From: Alphaproteobacteria bacterium
GTDB taxonomy: Bacteria > Pseudomonadota > Alphaproteobacteria > Micropepsales > Micropepsaceae
Assembly (NCBI GenBank): GCA_023259375.1
Contig: JAHFQC010000014.1
Location: forward strand, 1 to 64,000
Length of the DNA: 64,000 nucleotides
Reading direction: 5' to 3'
Part shown: in pieces, positions 34,489 to 43,855 of the stretch
How the letters are laid out: the number at the start of each line of letters is the position of its first letter
Numbering within the stretch: position 1 is the first letter of the stretch
Notes under the pieces: model-generated
Databases searched by the model: none
What the model saw: only the letters and a program-made list of their open reading frames with translations
What the model was told of the DNA's origin: nothing
Program-made: the position numbers and the translations under genes

Positions 34489-36087
34489 ATGACGGGGTCC
34501 GACGTGAACCGCAGGAATTTTCTCGAAGGTGCAGGTTTGGCAGCCGCTGCCGCCGGTGCGCTGGCGGCCAATGTTCCGGCGCAGGCGGCCGCGATGACGG
34601 GCGCCATCCGCAGTCAGATCGCCAAGCGCTGCAACATCGTGATGTTCATGCCTGATGAGCTGCGGGCCGATGCGCTCGCCTGTTACGGCAACCCTGTCTG
34701 CAAGACGCCGAATTTCGACAAGCTCGCGTCGCAAGGTACGCTGTTCGAGAATTGCCATGTGCAGTATCCGGTGTGCGGCGCCTCGCGTTGCTCGATACTG
34801 ACCGGCTGGCCGACCAGCGTGCGTGGTCATCGCAGCCTGTACTATTTCCTGCGTCCGGACGAACCGAACCTGTTCCGCTATCTGAAGCAGGCCGGTTACG
34901 ACGTGTTCTGGTTCGGCAAGAACGATGCGCTGGCCGCCGAAACATTCTATGACTCCGTGACCTATTGGAGCGAGAACGCCGGCTTCCGCGCCGAAGGCGG
35001 TTTCCCCAATTCCGTTGGTCCCGGCAACACCTTCCTGTTCCCCGCCGGTGGTGACCGCCGCAAGACGCATGACTATCCGCTGGTCAAGGCGGCGATCGAA
35101 ATCATCGAGCGCAAGCAGCACGACAAGCCGTTCTGTATTTTTCTTCCGATTAACAACCCGCATCCGCCGTACACGGCGCCGGCGGATTTCCACAGTCTCT
35201 ATACCAAGACGGCACTCGACGTGGTGCCGCCTGTTACCAAGCGCAAGCCAAGCCATCACCAGGGCATGCGCGAGCTGTACGGTCTTCAGAACCTGCCGGC
35301 GTCAACCTTCCATGATGTCCGGGCGGTCTATTACGGGCAGGTCAGCTACACCGACTGGCTGCTCGGCGAAGTCATGGAGGCGCTGGATCGCACCGGCCGC
35401 AGCGCCGACACCGCGCTGATGACCTTCTCCGATCATGGCGATTACGCCGGCGACTACGGCTTGGTCGAGAAATGGCCGAGCGGGCTCGAGGATTGCCTGA
35501 CGCATGTGCCGCTCATCATCCGCGCGCCCGGCGGCGTTGCCGGTCATCGCGTCAAGGAGATGAACGAGGTCTACGATGTCATGCAGACCAGCATCGACCT
35601 TGCCGGGACGACGACCAATCACACCCACTTCTCGCGCAGCCTGATGCCGCAGTTGCAGGGCGCCGCCGGCGATCCGGGGCGCTGCGCCTTCGCTGAAGGC
35701 GGCTACAATATCTACGAGCCGCAGTGCTTCGAGCCTGTCAACGCGATTTCCGGTATTTATGGCCCCAAGGTGAAGCTGCAGAACTTCCGCCCCGATACGG
35801 TGAGCCGCAGCGCGATGGTCCGGACCCATACGCACAAACTGATCTCGCGGCCCGACGGCGTTTCGGAACTGTACGACCTGAAGCGTGATCCGCACGAGAC
35901 GAGCAATCTTTATGGCGATATGTCCGTTGCCAAGGTGCAGGCGGATCTCTCCGGCAAGCTGCTCAACCACTACATCCGCACAACTGGTATTGCGCCGACG
36001 GACAAGGATCAGCGCGCTTCTCCGATGTTTGCCTCCTCGCGCGAAGCCCCGCCGGCGGATTGGCAAAAAACCGTTCTTGATAAGTGA
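34489..36087 (+). CDS. S1 sulfatase 4
   Basis: 532 residues from the ATG at 34489, six bases after AAGGAG. Tat-like leader NRRNFLEGAGLAAAAAGALA. The formylglycine site is CGASR (Cys96), the less common C-x-A-S-R form. MFMPDELRADALACYG is the first metal strand, FSDHGDYAGDYG the later one, and GYDVFWFGKNDAL the second signature. The carboxylesterase follows after 37 bp on the same strand. Its promoter must lie after the terminator at 34412-34445. Confidence 0.87.
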   Translation: MTGSDVNRRNFLEGAGLAAAAAGALAANVPAQAAAMTGAIRSQIAKRCNIVMFMPDELRADALACYGNPVCKTPNFDKLASQGTLFENCHVQYPVCGASRCSILTGWPTSVRGHRSLYYFLRPDEPNLFRYLKQAGYDVFWFGKNDALAAETFYDSVTYWSENAGFRAEGGFPNSVGPGNTFLFPAGGDRRKTHDYPLVKAAIEIIERKQHDKPFCIFLPINNPHPPYTAPADFHSLYTKTALDVVPPVTKRKPSHHQGMRELYGLQNLPASTFHDVRAVYYGQVSYTDWLLGEVMEALDRTGRSADTALMTFSDHGDYAGDYGLVEKWPSGLEDCLTHVPLIIRAPGGVAGHRVKEMNEVYDVMQTSIDLAGTTTNHTHFSRSLMPQLQGAAGDPGRCAFAEGGYNIYEPQCFEPVNAISGIYGPKVKLQNFRPDTVSRSAMVRTHTHKLISRPDGVSELYDLKRDPHETSNLYGDMSVAKVQADLSGKLLNHYIRTTGIAPTDKDQRASPMFASSREAPPADWQKTVLDK

Positions 36088-36124
36088 CCCGAAGGCGGCA
36101 AGTCGGAAGAGGGACGGGGATACT

Positions 36125-37720
36125 ATGAGCATTCGGTCTTCGCTGATCGCATTCACCTCGGTGGTTTTGACGGCCGTTTCGGCTTTGGCCGCGCCGCAAG
36201 TTGCGGTAACCGGTGGTACGGTTGAGGGCTCAACGGCGAACGGGATCGATGCCTTCAAAGGAATACCCTTCGCGGCGCCGCCGGTCGGTGCTTTGCGCTG
36301 GCGGGCTCCGCAGCCGGTCGCCCCGTGGCAGGGCGTCTATGACGCATCTCGCGACCGGGCGGACTGCGCGCAGGTGAAGTTCAGCTCCAAAGTCGCACCC
36401 TTGGGCGATGTCGGATTGAGTGAGGACTGTCTTTATCTCAACGTCTGGCGTCCGGAAGGCGCGAAGAAGGCGCCGGCGATGGTGTGGCTTCATGGCGGCG
36501 GCTTTGTGAACGGCGGCATTTCGCCGAAGACGTTCGACGGCAAGTACTTTGCGCACAAAGGCGTCGTTCTTGTCAGCGTGAACTACCGCTTGGGGCGTTT
36601 CGGCTTCTTTGCCTTCCCCGGTTTGACCCAAGAGAATCCGGACGAGCCGAAGGGCAACTACGGCTTCATGGATCAGGTCGCGGCCTTGAAGTGGGTCAAA
36701 GCGAATATCGCGCAGTTCGGCGGCGATCCGGACAACGTCACGATCTTTGGCGAGTCCGCCGGTGGTGGGTCGGTCCACGCCATGCTGGCCTCGCCGATGA
36801 CGCAAGGTCTGTTCCACAAGGCCATCATTCAGTCCGGTGGCGGGCGCGCACTGCTGATGGGTGATCGCCTTTTGTCGAAAGACCAGCCAGGACTGCCGTC
36901 GCTCGAAACGATCGGCGTCAATTTTGCCGAGGCCAACGCCATCACCGGAACGGACGCGGCGGCACTGGCGAAATTGCGCGCTTTGCCGGCCGAAACGCTC
37001 GTCGGCACCTTGAACATGATGAAGATCGACGAGAAGACCTACGGCGGTCCCACGATCGACGGCAAACTCGTTGTCGAGTCGCCGCAGTCGGCCTACGAAG
37101 CCGGACGTCAGGCGAAGGTGCCGCTGATGATCGGCGCGACCGATGCCGATTTGAGCCAACTTCATGTCGCCAGTCTCGAAGAGGCGCTGCGCCCGCTCGG
37201 CGATGCGCAAGACGAGGCGCTCAAGGCTTACGATCCCGAAAACACCGGCAATATGAATCTCATCGTCGCCCGCATAGGGGCAGACCAGATGATGATCGAG
37301 CCGGCTCGCTTCACGGCACGGGAATTTTCCAAGCAAGGGCTTCCCGCCTACGAATTCCGCTTCTCCTATGTCGCCAAGGCCGATGTCGCGGATCAGAAGA
37401 ATGGTCCGCGCGCCAAGGCCATTGCTAACAAGGGCGCCCAGCACGCCAGCGACGTCCCGTATGTCTTTGACACGATTTCTGGCGTTCTGGGCGACGAGAT
37501 CGTGCAGCCGGATGCCATCATGGCCTACACGATGAGCACCTATTGGGCGAACTTCGCCAAAACCGGCAATCCGAATGGTCCCGGTTTGCCCAACTGGCCG
37601 GCGTATGACGGCAACGCCGATGTGTTGTTGAATTTCACCGCGACGGGCGAGGCCAAGGCGATGCCCGATCCGTGGAATGTCCGGCTCGACCTCACGGAAA
37701 AGAGCGTTAGCGAGAAGTGA
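36125..37720 (+). CDS. Secreted type-B carboxylesterase
   Basis: 531 residues with a signal peptide ending near SALAAP. The type-B features are EDCLYLNVWRP, WLHGGGFVNG (oxyanion hole), NYRLGRFGFF and the nucleophile elbow FGESAGGGSV (Ser211). HASDVPYVF holds the catalytic His. In a sulfated-glycan locus it may remove acetyl or other acyl groups that hinder the sulfatases and glycosidases; that role is inferred from position. The gene is probably cotranscribed with sulfatase 4. Confidence 0.87.
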   Translation: MSIRSSLIAFTSVVLTAVSALAAPQVAVTGGTVEGSTANGIDAFKGIPFAAPPVGALRWRAPQPVAPWQGVYDASRDRADCAQVKFSSKVAPLGDVGLSEDCLYLNVWRPEGAKKAPAMVWLHGGGFVNGGISPKTFDGKYFAHKGVVLVSVNYRLGRFGFFAFPGLTQENPDEPKGNYGFMDQVAALKWVKANIAQFGGDPDNVTIFGESAGGGSVHAMLASPMTQGLFHKAIIQSGGGRALLMGDRLLSKDQPGLPSLETIGVNFAEANAITGTDAAALAKLRALPAETLVGTLNMMKIDEKTYGGPTIDGKLVVESPQSAYEAGRQAKVPLMIGATDADLSQLHVASLEEALRPLGDAQDEALKAYDPENTGNMNLIVARIGADQMMIEPARFTAREFSKQGLPAYEFRFSYVAKADVADQKNGPRAKAIANKGAQHASDVPYVFDTISGVLGDEIVQPDAIMAYTMSTYWANFAKTGNPNGPGLPNWPAYDGNADVLLNFTATGEAKAMPDPWNVRLDLTEKSVSEK

Positions 37721-37754
37721 CGAAATGCGCCACTTGACGGGCATGTTTGTGATG

Positions 37755-37768
37755 TGACAACGTTGTCA
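37755..37768. promoter_or_regulatory. LacI-type operator, site 3
   Basis: TGACAACGTTGTCA, the fully symmetric 14-bp form, 75 bp before sulfatase 5. The closeness to the start suggests it overlaps the promoter. Confidence 0.72.
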
Positions 37769-37842
37769 AAATTCGGATACGGCGCATAACAATACCGGCC
37801 GAAAACATAGCGTTCCTTTCGGCATTCAGGGAGATGGCTGAA

Positions 37843-39633
37843 ATGGGTATCAAGCAAAGCACGACCACGGGCGCCTCGACGCGCCGGCAAGTTGTAACCC
37901 TCATGGGGGCTAGCGCGGCCGCCGCTCTGTTGCCGATGTCTGTCGCTTCGGCCGCAAAGGTGAAAGGCGCTGCAGCCCGTCCAAACATCGTCCTGATCGT
38001 GCTCGACGACGTCGGCTTTTCCGATCTTGGCGCCTTTGGCTCCGAAATCCGCACGCCGTATATCGACGCGTTGGCCAGGACTGGCCTGCGTTACAATCAC
38101 TTCGACACCAAGGCGATCTGCGCACCCTCGCGCGCCTCGCTGCTGACCGGCCGCAATTGCCAGACCGTCCATATGGAAGACCTGCCGCCGACCCGCGTGA
38201 AAGGGCCTGCGCTGGGCACGCCGATGGGGCAGGGCCTCCTCGATCCGGCCAAGGGACTGGCGGCGAGCGGCGAGATGCCGTTGAACGCCGAGACGCTGCC
38301 GATGGCGTTGAAGTCCGCAGGCTATTCGACCAGTGCTCTCGGCAAGTGGCACCTGTGTCCGATCTACTCCGATCAGCCGGAGCGCAACAAGGTTTGGATG
38401 CCGCTGCAGCGCGGCTTCGACTACTTCTACGGTTTTCTCAGCGGACACTCCGATCAGTATCATCCGCCGATCGTCGAGAACAACAATCCGCCGTTCGATC
38501 CTTTCCGTCCGGGCTATCACATGTCGGTCGATCTGATCGATCACGCCATCACCCAGATGGATCCGGAAAAGGAGCCCGGCAAGCCGAAGTTCCTGTATCT
38601 CGCGATGGGCGCGGCTCATTCGCCGCTGCAAGTCCCCAAGGCCTACATCAATGCCTATCGCGGCCAATACGATCTGGGCTGGGACGCGTTGCGCCAGGCG
38701 CGTTTCGAGCGTCAGAAGCGGATGGGGATCATTCCGGCGTCGACCAAGCTGCCGCCGCGCGAAAAGGGCGATGCCGCGTGGGATTCGCTCGACGATCAGC
38801 ACAAGCGCGTGTTCGCCCGCTTCATGGAGACCTACGCCGGTTTCATCACCCATGCCGACGAGCAGATCGGCCGGCTGGTCAATTATCTGAAAACGACTGG
38901 GCAGTACGACAACACGCTGTTCGTGCTGATCACCGATAACGGCGCGGCTTCGGAAGCTGGTGCCAATGGCGGCTTCTTCCACGAATACAATGAAACCGTT
39001 CCGGTATCCGAGATGTATGCGCATCTCGATGAAGCCGGTGGTCCGTCGACCCAGATGCTTTATCAGCGTCCGTGGGCTTATGCGGGCGATACGCCGTTCC
39101 GCCGTTACAAGCTATGGCCTTACTTCGGCGGTGTGCGCACACCTTTGATCGTCAGCTGGCAGGCGCAGATCAAGGATCACGGCAAAATCCGTTCGCAGTA
39201 TACCGACATCATCGATCTGGCTCCGACGCTGCTTGAAGCGGCGGGCTGTGCGTTCGCTGGCAGCATTGGCGGCACTGAACAGATTCCGGTCGCGGGAAAG
39301 TCGATCGCCAAGACCTTCACGTCGGCGACGGCTCCGACCCGCGATGTCCAGTTCTTCGAACTGCGCGGCAACCGCGCCATTAAGCAGGGCAAGTGGCGGG
39401 CCGTCGCAATGCACAAACTGGGCACCTCTTACGACGACGATCAATGGCAGCTGTTCGACACCGAAGCCGATTTTTCGGAATCGACGGATCTATCGAAGAA
39501 GTTCCCCGCGAAGCTGGAAGAGTTGAAGAAGCTGTGGTGGGCGGAAGCCAAGAAATACACGGATTCCCCTGTGATCGAACCGTTACCCAATCTCTACAAG
39601 ATGAACGGTATCGGCGATGCGTTTGCAGATTAG
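37843..39633 (+). CDS. S1 sulfatase 5 (arylsulfatase-type)
   Basis: 596 residues from the ATG at 37843, nine bases after AGGGAG; an ATG at 37834 touches that site and is unlikely. Tat leader STRRQVVTLMGASAAAALLP. LIVLDDVGFSDLGAFG has the classic Asp pair, CAPSR carries Cys93, and GYSTSALGKWHL is the standard second signature. ITDNG gives the later ligands. This set is that of arylsulfatase A/AtsA-like enzymes. The GH3 gene begins 11 bp later, so the two are cotranscribed. Confidence 0.88.
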   Translation: MGIKQSTTTGASTRRQVVTLMGASAAAALLPMSVASAAKVKGAAARPNIVLIVLDDVGFSDLGAFGSEIRTPYIDALARTGLRYNHFDTKAICAPSRASLLTGRNCQTVHMEDLPPTRVKGPALGTPMGQGLLDPAKGLAASGEMPLNAETLPMALKSAGYSTSALGKWHLCPIYSDQPERNKVWMPLQRGFDYFYGFLSGHSDQYHPPIVENNNPPFDPFRPGYHMSVDLIDHAITQMDPEKEPGKPKFLYLAMGAAHSPLQVPKAYINAYRGQYDLGWDALRQARFERQKRMGIIPASTKLPPREKGDAAWDSLDDQHKRVFARFMETYAGFITHADEQIGRLVNYLKTTGQYDNTLFVLITDNGAASEAGANGGFFHEYNETVPVSEMYAHLDEAGGPSTQMLYQRPWAYAGDTPFRRYKLWPYFGGVRTPLIVSWQAQIKDHGKIRSQYTDIIDLAPTLLEAAGCAFAGSIGGTEQIPVAGKSIAKTFTSATAPTRDVQFFELRGNRAIKQGKWRAVAMHKLGTSYDDDQWQLFDTEADFSESTDLSKKFPAKLEELKKLWWAEAKKYTDSPVIEPLPNLYKMNGIGDAFAD

Positions 39634-39643
39634 GAGAGCCAAC

Positions 39644-42376
39644 GTGTTGCGTAATGAAACAAGCGGCCATCGCCGGAATTTGCGTAAGGCGCTGCTCGCT
39701 GCCGTGTGCGTGCCGTTCTGCTTGGCGGTCACCGGTTCGGCGGTTGCCGAGAAGCCGGTTGCGGTGGCGGCGTCTTCGTCGAAGGTCCCGTCGTTGCTGG
39801 CGCAGATGACACTGACGGAAAAGATGGCGCTGATCCGCGGTGCGGTCGAACCGGCAGCGACGAACCAGGGGCAGCCCGGTTGGCTGGCTGGCGTTCCCCG
39901 TCTCGGCATTCCCGCGGTTCGTCTCTCCGATGGCCCTCCGGGCGTGCTGACGCGCTATCCTTCGGCCGCCCAGATCGCGACCATGGGGCTGGCTGCAACG
40001 TTCAGCCGGGCCGATGCCCGCGACAACGGCATCATCATCGCCGACGAAGCCAATCGTCTTGGTATCGATGTCGCGCTGGAGCCGTTCATCAATTTCGCCC
40101 GCGATATGGAGTTTTCGCGCACCTATAACACCTATGGCGAAGATCCGGTCCTGACCGGCGTGATCGGTGCCGAAGTGATCACCGGCATTCAGGCCCGGGG
40201 CGTGATGGCCCAGGCCAAGCACTTTGTCGGCTACGATACCAATGCCACCGATGTGAACATCGATGATCAGACCTTGCACGAGGTCTATCTGGCGCCCTTC
40301 GCCGACGCCATCAAGGCTGGCGTGTCGTCGATGATGTGCGCCTATAACAAGCTCAATGGCCCATACTCGTGCGGTAATGACGCGCTCCTCAACGGCGTGC
40401 TGCGCCAGGAGATGGGCTTCAAAGGTTTTGTCACCTCCGACTGGGGCGCGGTTCACGATTACGATTACCTCGCCAAGGGTCTCGATCTCGAAATGCCGGG
40501 ATTGCCTGCCGGTGGCGATCCGCTTGGCGGCCATATCAAATCCTATTTCGGCTACACCCCCGCGCCGCACGTCGAGCCGCCCAAGGCGCCCTTTGATGTC
40601 TCGGCCATGTTCCCGGGCACTATTCCGGAAGAGCCGGTGGAGAAATACCGCTTCGGCGGCGGCCATGGCGAAAGCGCGTCGGTCTACCGCAATCTTTGGG
40701 ACGCAATGCAGGATGGCACGGTCAGCGAGGCGATGATCAATCGCGCCGCAGAACGTGTCCTCGGCCAGATGGAACGCTTCGGCTTCCTCGATGGCCGGCA
40801 TGCCGTGTCGGTCAAGACGATGTCCGGTCTCGATATTCCCGCGGTGATCCGCCGCTCCGGTGAGGATGCTGCGGTTCTGCTCAAGAATACCGACGGCATT
40901 CTGCCGCTTGCGCCCGCGAAGTCCGGCAGCATTGCGCTGATCGGCCCGGGCGCCAGGCAGGTAGTTGCGATCGGTAAGGCGGGTGAGCGTTCGATTGGTC
41001 TGCCGGAACGGCAGGTCGGTCCTTATGATGCGCTGCGCCAAGTCATGCCGGGTGCGGATTTGCGTTTGGAAGTCGCCAACGACATGAACGGTACGGCCGT
41101 CCCGGCCGCAGTGCTGTCGCATGACGGCAAGCCCGGACTGGTGCACAAGATTGGCGATGCGGCGGCTGGTGTCGATGCCGCGGTGAATTTCACCAAGGCT
41201 GCCAAGAGTGCATTACCGGCCGGCACCGACCACATCTGGGAAGGGACGCTGACCGTCTCCGAAGCAGGTGCCTATCGCCTCTATGCGCAGACCATGGGTG
41301 CGCGCAGCGCGATCTATGTCGATGGCAAGAAGGTCGCCAAAGGCATGGGCATGAAGGGCGGCAGCATGCATGGCGATACCGTGCAGGCCAATCAGGACAG
41401 CCTTTTGCCGACGCCTGATGGGCTCGACAATGTCCGTGGTGTGGTGGAACTGACGGCTGGTGCGCACAGCATTCGCGTCGTTGCCGAATCCGATACCTCC
41501 GGTTCGCCGGTGGAAGCACGGCTTGCCTGGGTCACGCCGAGCCAGCAACGCGCCAACTTCGATGCGGCGGTCGCCGCTGCGAAAGCCGCCAAGACCGCAG
41601 TCGTCTTCGTCTGGAGCCGTAGCATTCCGTTCTTCGACCTGCCCGGCGATCAGGACAAGCTGGTTGAGGCGGTGGCTGCGGTCAATCCCAACACCATCGT
41701 TGTGCTCAATGTCAGCCAGCCGGTCGCCATGCCTTGGCTTTCGAAGGTCAAGGGCGTGGTTCAGATGTGGTGGCCGGGCGACGAGGGCGGCTGGGCGACA
41801 GCGAACATTCTCAGCGGCAAAAAGAACCCCGCTGGCCGCTTGCCGTTCACGTGGGCTGCTAAGCTCACCGACTATGCCGCCAACGATCCGGCCCATCCGG
41901 AACGGAGCAGCGCCGGCGTCAATGGCAAGACGACCTTCAGCGAAGGTCTTGATGTGGGCTACCGCTGGTTCGACCGTCAGAAGATCACGCCGGTCTATCC
42001 GTTCGGTTACGGCCTCAGTTATACGAACTTCGCCTATTCCGGTTTAAAACTCGCCAAGGCGGCGGACGGCGGGCTCAATGTTTCCTTCACCGTCAAGAAT
42101 ACCGGCGCGGTCGAAGGCGATGAGGTGCCGCAGGTCTATGTTTCGGCACCCTCGAAAGTTCCTGTGGGTGTCGCGTTTGCGAGCAACGCCTTGGTTGGCT
42201 TTGATCGCGTCACGCTCAAAGCGGGAGAGGCCAAGCCTGTCACCATTCACATCGATCGGCGGCGGTTGCAGTATTGGTCAACGGCGCAAAAGCGCTGGAT
42301 CGATGCCGCGGCCGGGCGCACGCTCGTCGTAGGTGCCTCCTCGCGCGATGTGCGCTTACAGGCCTCGACAAAATAG
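39644..42376 (+). CDS. GH3 beta-glycosidase with PA14 domain
   Basis: 910 residues from GTG at 39644, with AGGAG at 39632-39636 overlapping the sulfatase stop. Signal peptide ends near GSAVAEK. The GH3 barrel has LSDGPPG, KHF (192-194) and the nucleophile Asp266 in VTSDWGA. A PA14 domain (about 500-632: WEGTLTVSEAGAYRLYAQ, YVDGKKV) is inserted in the second domain, as in GH3 enzymes with narrow pockets. [13 protein letters not shown] and a fibronectin-III-like domain close the protein. It should trim non-reducing sugars from desulfated oligosaccharides in the periplasm. Confidence 0.9.
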   Translation: MLRNETSGHRRNLRKALLAAVCVPFCLAVTGSAVAEKPVAVAASSSKVPSLLAQMTLTEKMALIRGAVEPAATNQGQPGWLAGVPRLGIPAVRLSDGPPGVLTRYPSAAQIATMGLAATFSRADARDNGIIIADEANRLGIDVALEPFINFARDMEFSRTYNTYGEDPVLTGVIGAEVITGIQARGVMAQAKHFVGYDTNATDVNIDDQTLHEVYLAPFADAIKAGVSSMMCAYNKLNGPYSCGNDALLNGVLRQEMGFKGFVTSDWGAVHDYDYLAKGLDLEMPGLPAGGDPLGGHIKSYFGYTPAPHVEPPKAPFDVSAMFPGTIPEEPVEKYRFGGGHGESASVYRNLWDAMQDGTVSEAMINRAAERVLGQMERFGFLDGRHAVSVKTMSGLDIPAVIRRSGEDAAVLLKNTDGILPLAPAKSGSIALIGPGARQVVAIGKAGERSIGLPERQVGPYDALRQVMPGADLRLEVANDMNGTAVPAAVLSHDGKPGLVHKIGDAAAGVDAAVNFTKAAKSALPAGTDHIWEGTLTVSEAGAYRLYAQTMGARSAIYVDGKKVAKGMGMKGGSMHGDTVQANQDSLLPTPDGLDNVRGVVELTAGAHSIRVVAESDTSGSPVEARLAWVTPSQQRANFDAAVAAAKAAKTAVVFVWSRSIPFFDLPGDQDKLVEAVAAVNPNTIVVLNVSQPVAMPWLSKVKGVVQMWWPGDEGGWATANILSGKKNPAGRLPFTWAAKLTDYAANDPAHPERSSAGVNGKTTFSEGLDVGYRWFDRQKITPVYPFGYGLSYTNFAYSGLKLAKAADGGLNVSFTVKNTGAVEGDEVPQVYVSAPSKVPVGVAFASNALVGFDRVTLKAGEAKPVTIHIDRRRLQYWSTAQKRWIDAAAGRTLVVGASSRDVRLQASTK

Positions 42377-42446
42377 GGCGTCCCGTCCCCCGTAGCTAAA
42401 TGGGACGCCTGGGCGAGAACCGGCGGCTGGCTGTCCGCCGGTTCTC
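42377..42446 (+). terminator. Two hairpins between GH3 and permease
   Basis: GGCGTCCC (42377-42384) pairs with GGGACGCC (42402-42409), and GAGAACCGGCGG (42415-42426) pairs perfectly with CCGCCGGTTCTC (42435-42446). No T-run follows either. They may limit read-through or protect the mRNA ends. Confidence 0.5.
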
Positions 42447-42479
42447 GAAACCCTTTCCAGCAATGTAGAGAGAGACGAA

Positions 42480-43841
42480 ATGATTGCGCCATCCCCGCTT
42501 CCTCCCACTGCGGCCGGTAACGGAGCGCGTGGATCGCTGCGCACCATCGTCATGGTCGTCGGCCTGTTCTTCGCCTGGGGCTTCATCACGGTTCTCAACG
42601 ACCCGCTGATCGCCAAGCTGAAGGGCCTGTTCTCGCTCAACTACACCGAGGCGATGCTGACTCAGTTCGCCTTCTTCCTCGGCTACTTCATCTTCTCGAT
42701 CCCAGCCGGGCAGGTGCTGTCGCGGCTCGGCTATATCCGCACCATTGTTCTCGGTCTTGTCGTGATGGCAGCCGGCTGTCTGTTGTTCGCGCCTGCGGCG
42801 ATGGCGGGAACCTATATCGGATTCCTCGGCGCCTTGTTCATCGTGGCGGCGGGCATCACCACGCTGCAGGTCGCGGCCAATCCCTATATCGCCGTGCTTG
42901 GCCCGGCTGAGACGTCGTCCAGCCGTCTGACGCTGGCGCAGGCGTTCAATTCGCTGGGAACCTTCATCGGCCCGTTCATCGGCGCGATCTTCCTGCTGCA
43001 GAACGGTGTCGCCGCACCCACGGGCGCCAACCCGGAAGCGCTCAAGGCGGCGCGTGTCGCCGAGGCCACGCTGGTGCTGAAGCCGTTCCTGGTCATCGCC
43101 GCAGTGCTCCTGGTGTTCGCACTTCTGTTCTGGTTCAAGCGCCGTGCGCCGGCCCCTTCCACCGGCGGTTCGCAGTCTGGCGGATTCCATGTCGGGCTTC
43201 TGACCAAGTCGCGGCAGATCCTCGGCGTGCTGTCGATCTTCCTCTATGTCGGCGCGGAGGTCGCGATCGGTTCTGGCCTGACCAACTATCTGATGCAGGA
43301 CTCCGTACTCGGCTCTCAGTCGGGCGCGATCGGTAAGTCTGCCGCCGGTCTGATGGGCTCGCTGTTCCACCACGACGTTGCCTTCAACGCCGCCCAGGTG
43401 GCCGGCACCATGGTCAGTATCTATTGGGGGCTGGCGATGGTCGGCCGCTTCATCGGCTCGGCGGTGCTGGCGCGCGTCAATCCCGGCAGGGTCCTCCTGG
43501 TCCACGCTGTTGCGGCGATGGCGCTGGCGCTGGTGTCGTCGCAGACCTTCGGCGTCACGGCCGCGATTGCGGTGCTGGCGATCGGCTTTGCCAATTCGAT
43601 CATGTTCCCGACCATCTTCACCTTGGCCCTCGACGGCCTTGGCGAGGAAACCTCGGGCGGATCGTCGCTGTTGTGCATGGCGATTGTCGGTGGCGCTTTG
43701 ATCCCAGTTGCGTTCGGCGCCCTGGCCGATGCCAAAGGGCTGGCCTTCGCATTGATCCTGCCGGCGGCCTGTTACATGCTGATCGCCATCTACGGCTGGC
43801 TCGCCGCGAGGGGCCTGAAAAATACAGCTTCGAATGCCTAG
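42480..43841 (+). CDS. FucP/GluP-like sugar:H+ symporter (MFS, FHS family)
   Basis: 453 residues, about 12 helices. FAWGFITVLNDPLIAKLK matches the first helix of FucP with its key Asp, while the fourth helix reads TTLQVAANPYIAVLG with Gln where E. coli FucP has Glu, as in glucose/galactose permeases. Fucose, galactose or glucose are therefore all possible. GRFIGSAVLARV and NSIMFPTIFTLALDGLG are family motifs. It lies between two GH3 genes, 14 bp before the second, and should import the monosaccharides they release. Confidence 0.87.
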   Translation: MIAPSPLPPTAAGNGARGSLRTIVMVVGLFFAWGFITVLNDPLIAKLKGLFSLNYTEAMLTQFAFFLGYFIFSIPAGQVLSRLGYIRTIVLGLVVMAAGCLLFAPAAMAGTYIGFLGALFIVAAGITTLQVAANPYIAVLGPAETSSSRLTLAQAFNSLGTFIGPFIGAIFLLQNGVAAPTGANPEALKAARVAEATLVLKPFLVIAAVLLVFALLFWFKRRAPAPSTGGSQSGGFHVGLLTKSRQILGVLSIFLYVGAEVAIGSGLTNYLMQDSVLGSQSGAIGKSAAGLMGSLFHHDVAFNAAQVAGTMVSIYWGLAMVGRFIGSAVLARVNPGRVLLVHAVAAMALALVSSQTFGVTAAIAVLAIGFANSIMFPTIFTLALDGLGEETSGGSSLLCMAIVGGALIPVAFGALADAKGLAFALILPAACYMLIAIYGWLAARGLKNTASNA

Positions 43842-43855
43842 GGCAGGGGAAGACG

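Noticed and set aside
43424-43855. Longer start for the second GH3 enzyme
   Set aside because: This stretch lies inside the permease gene; the ATG at 43856 has a ribosome site and yields a signal peptide.
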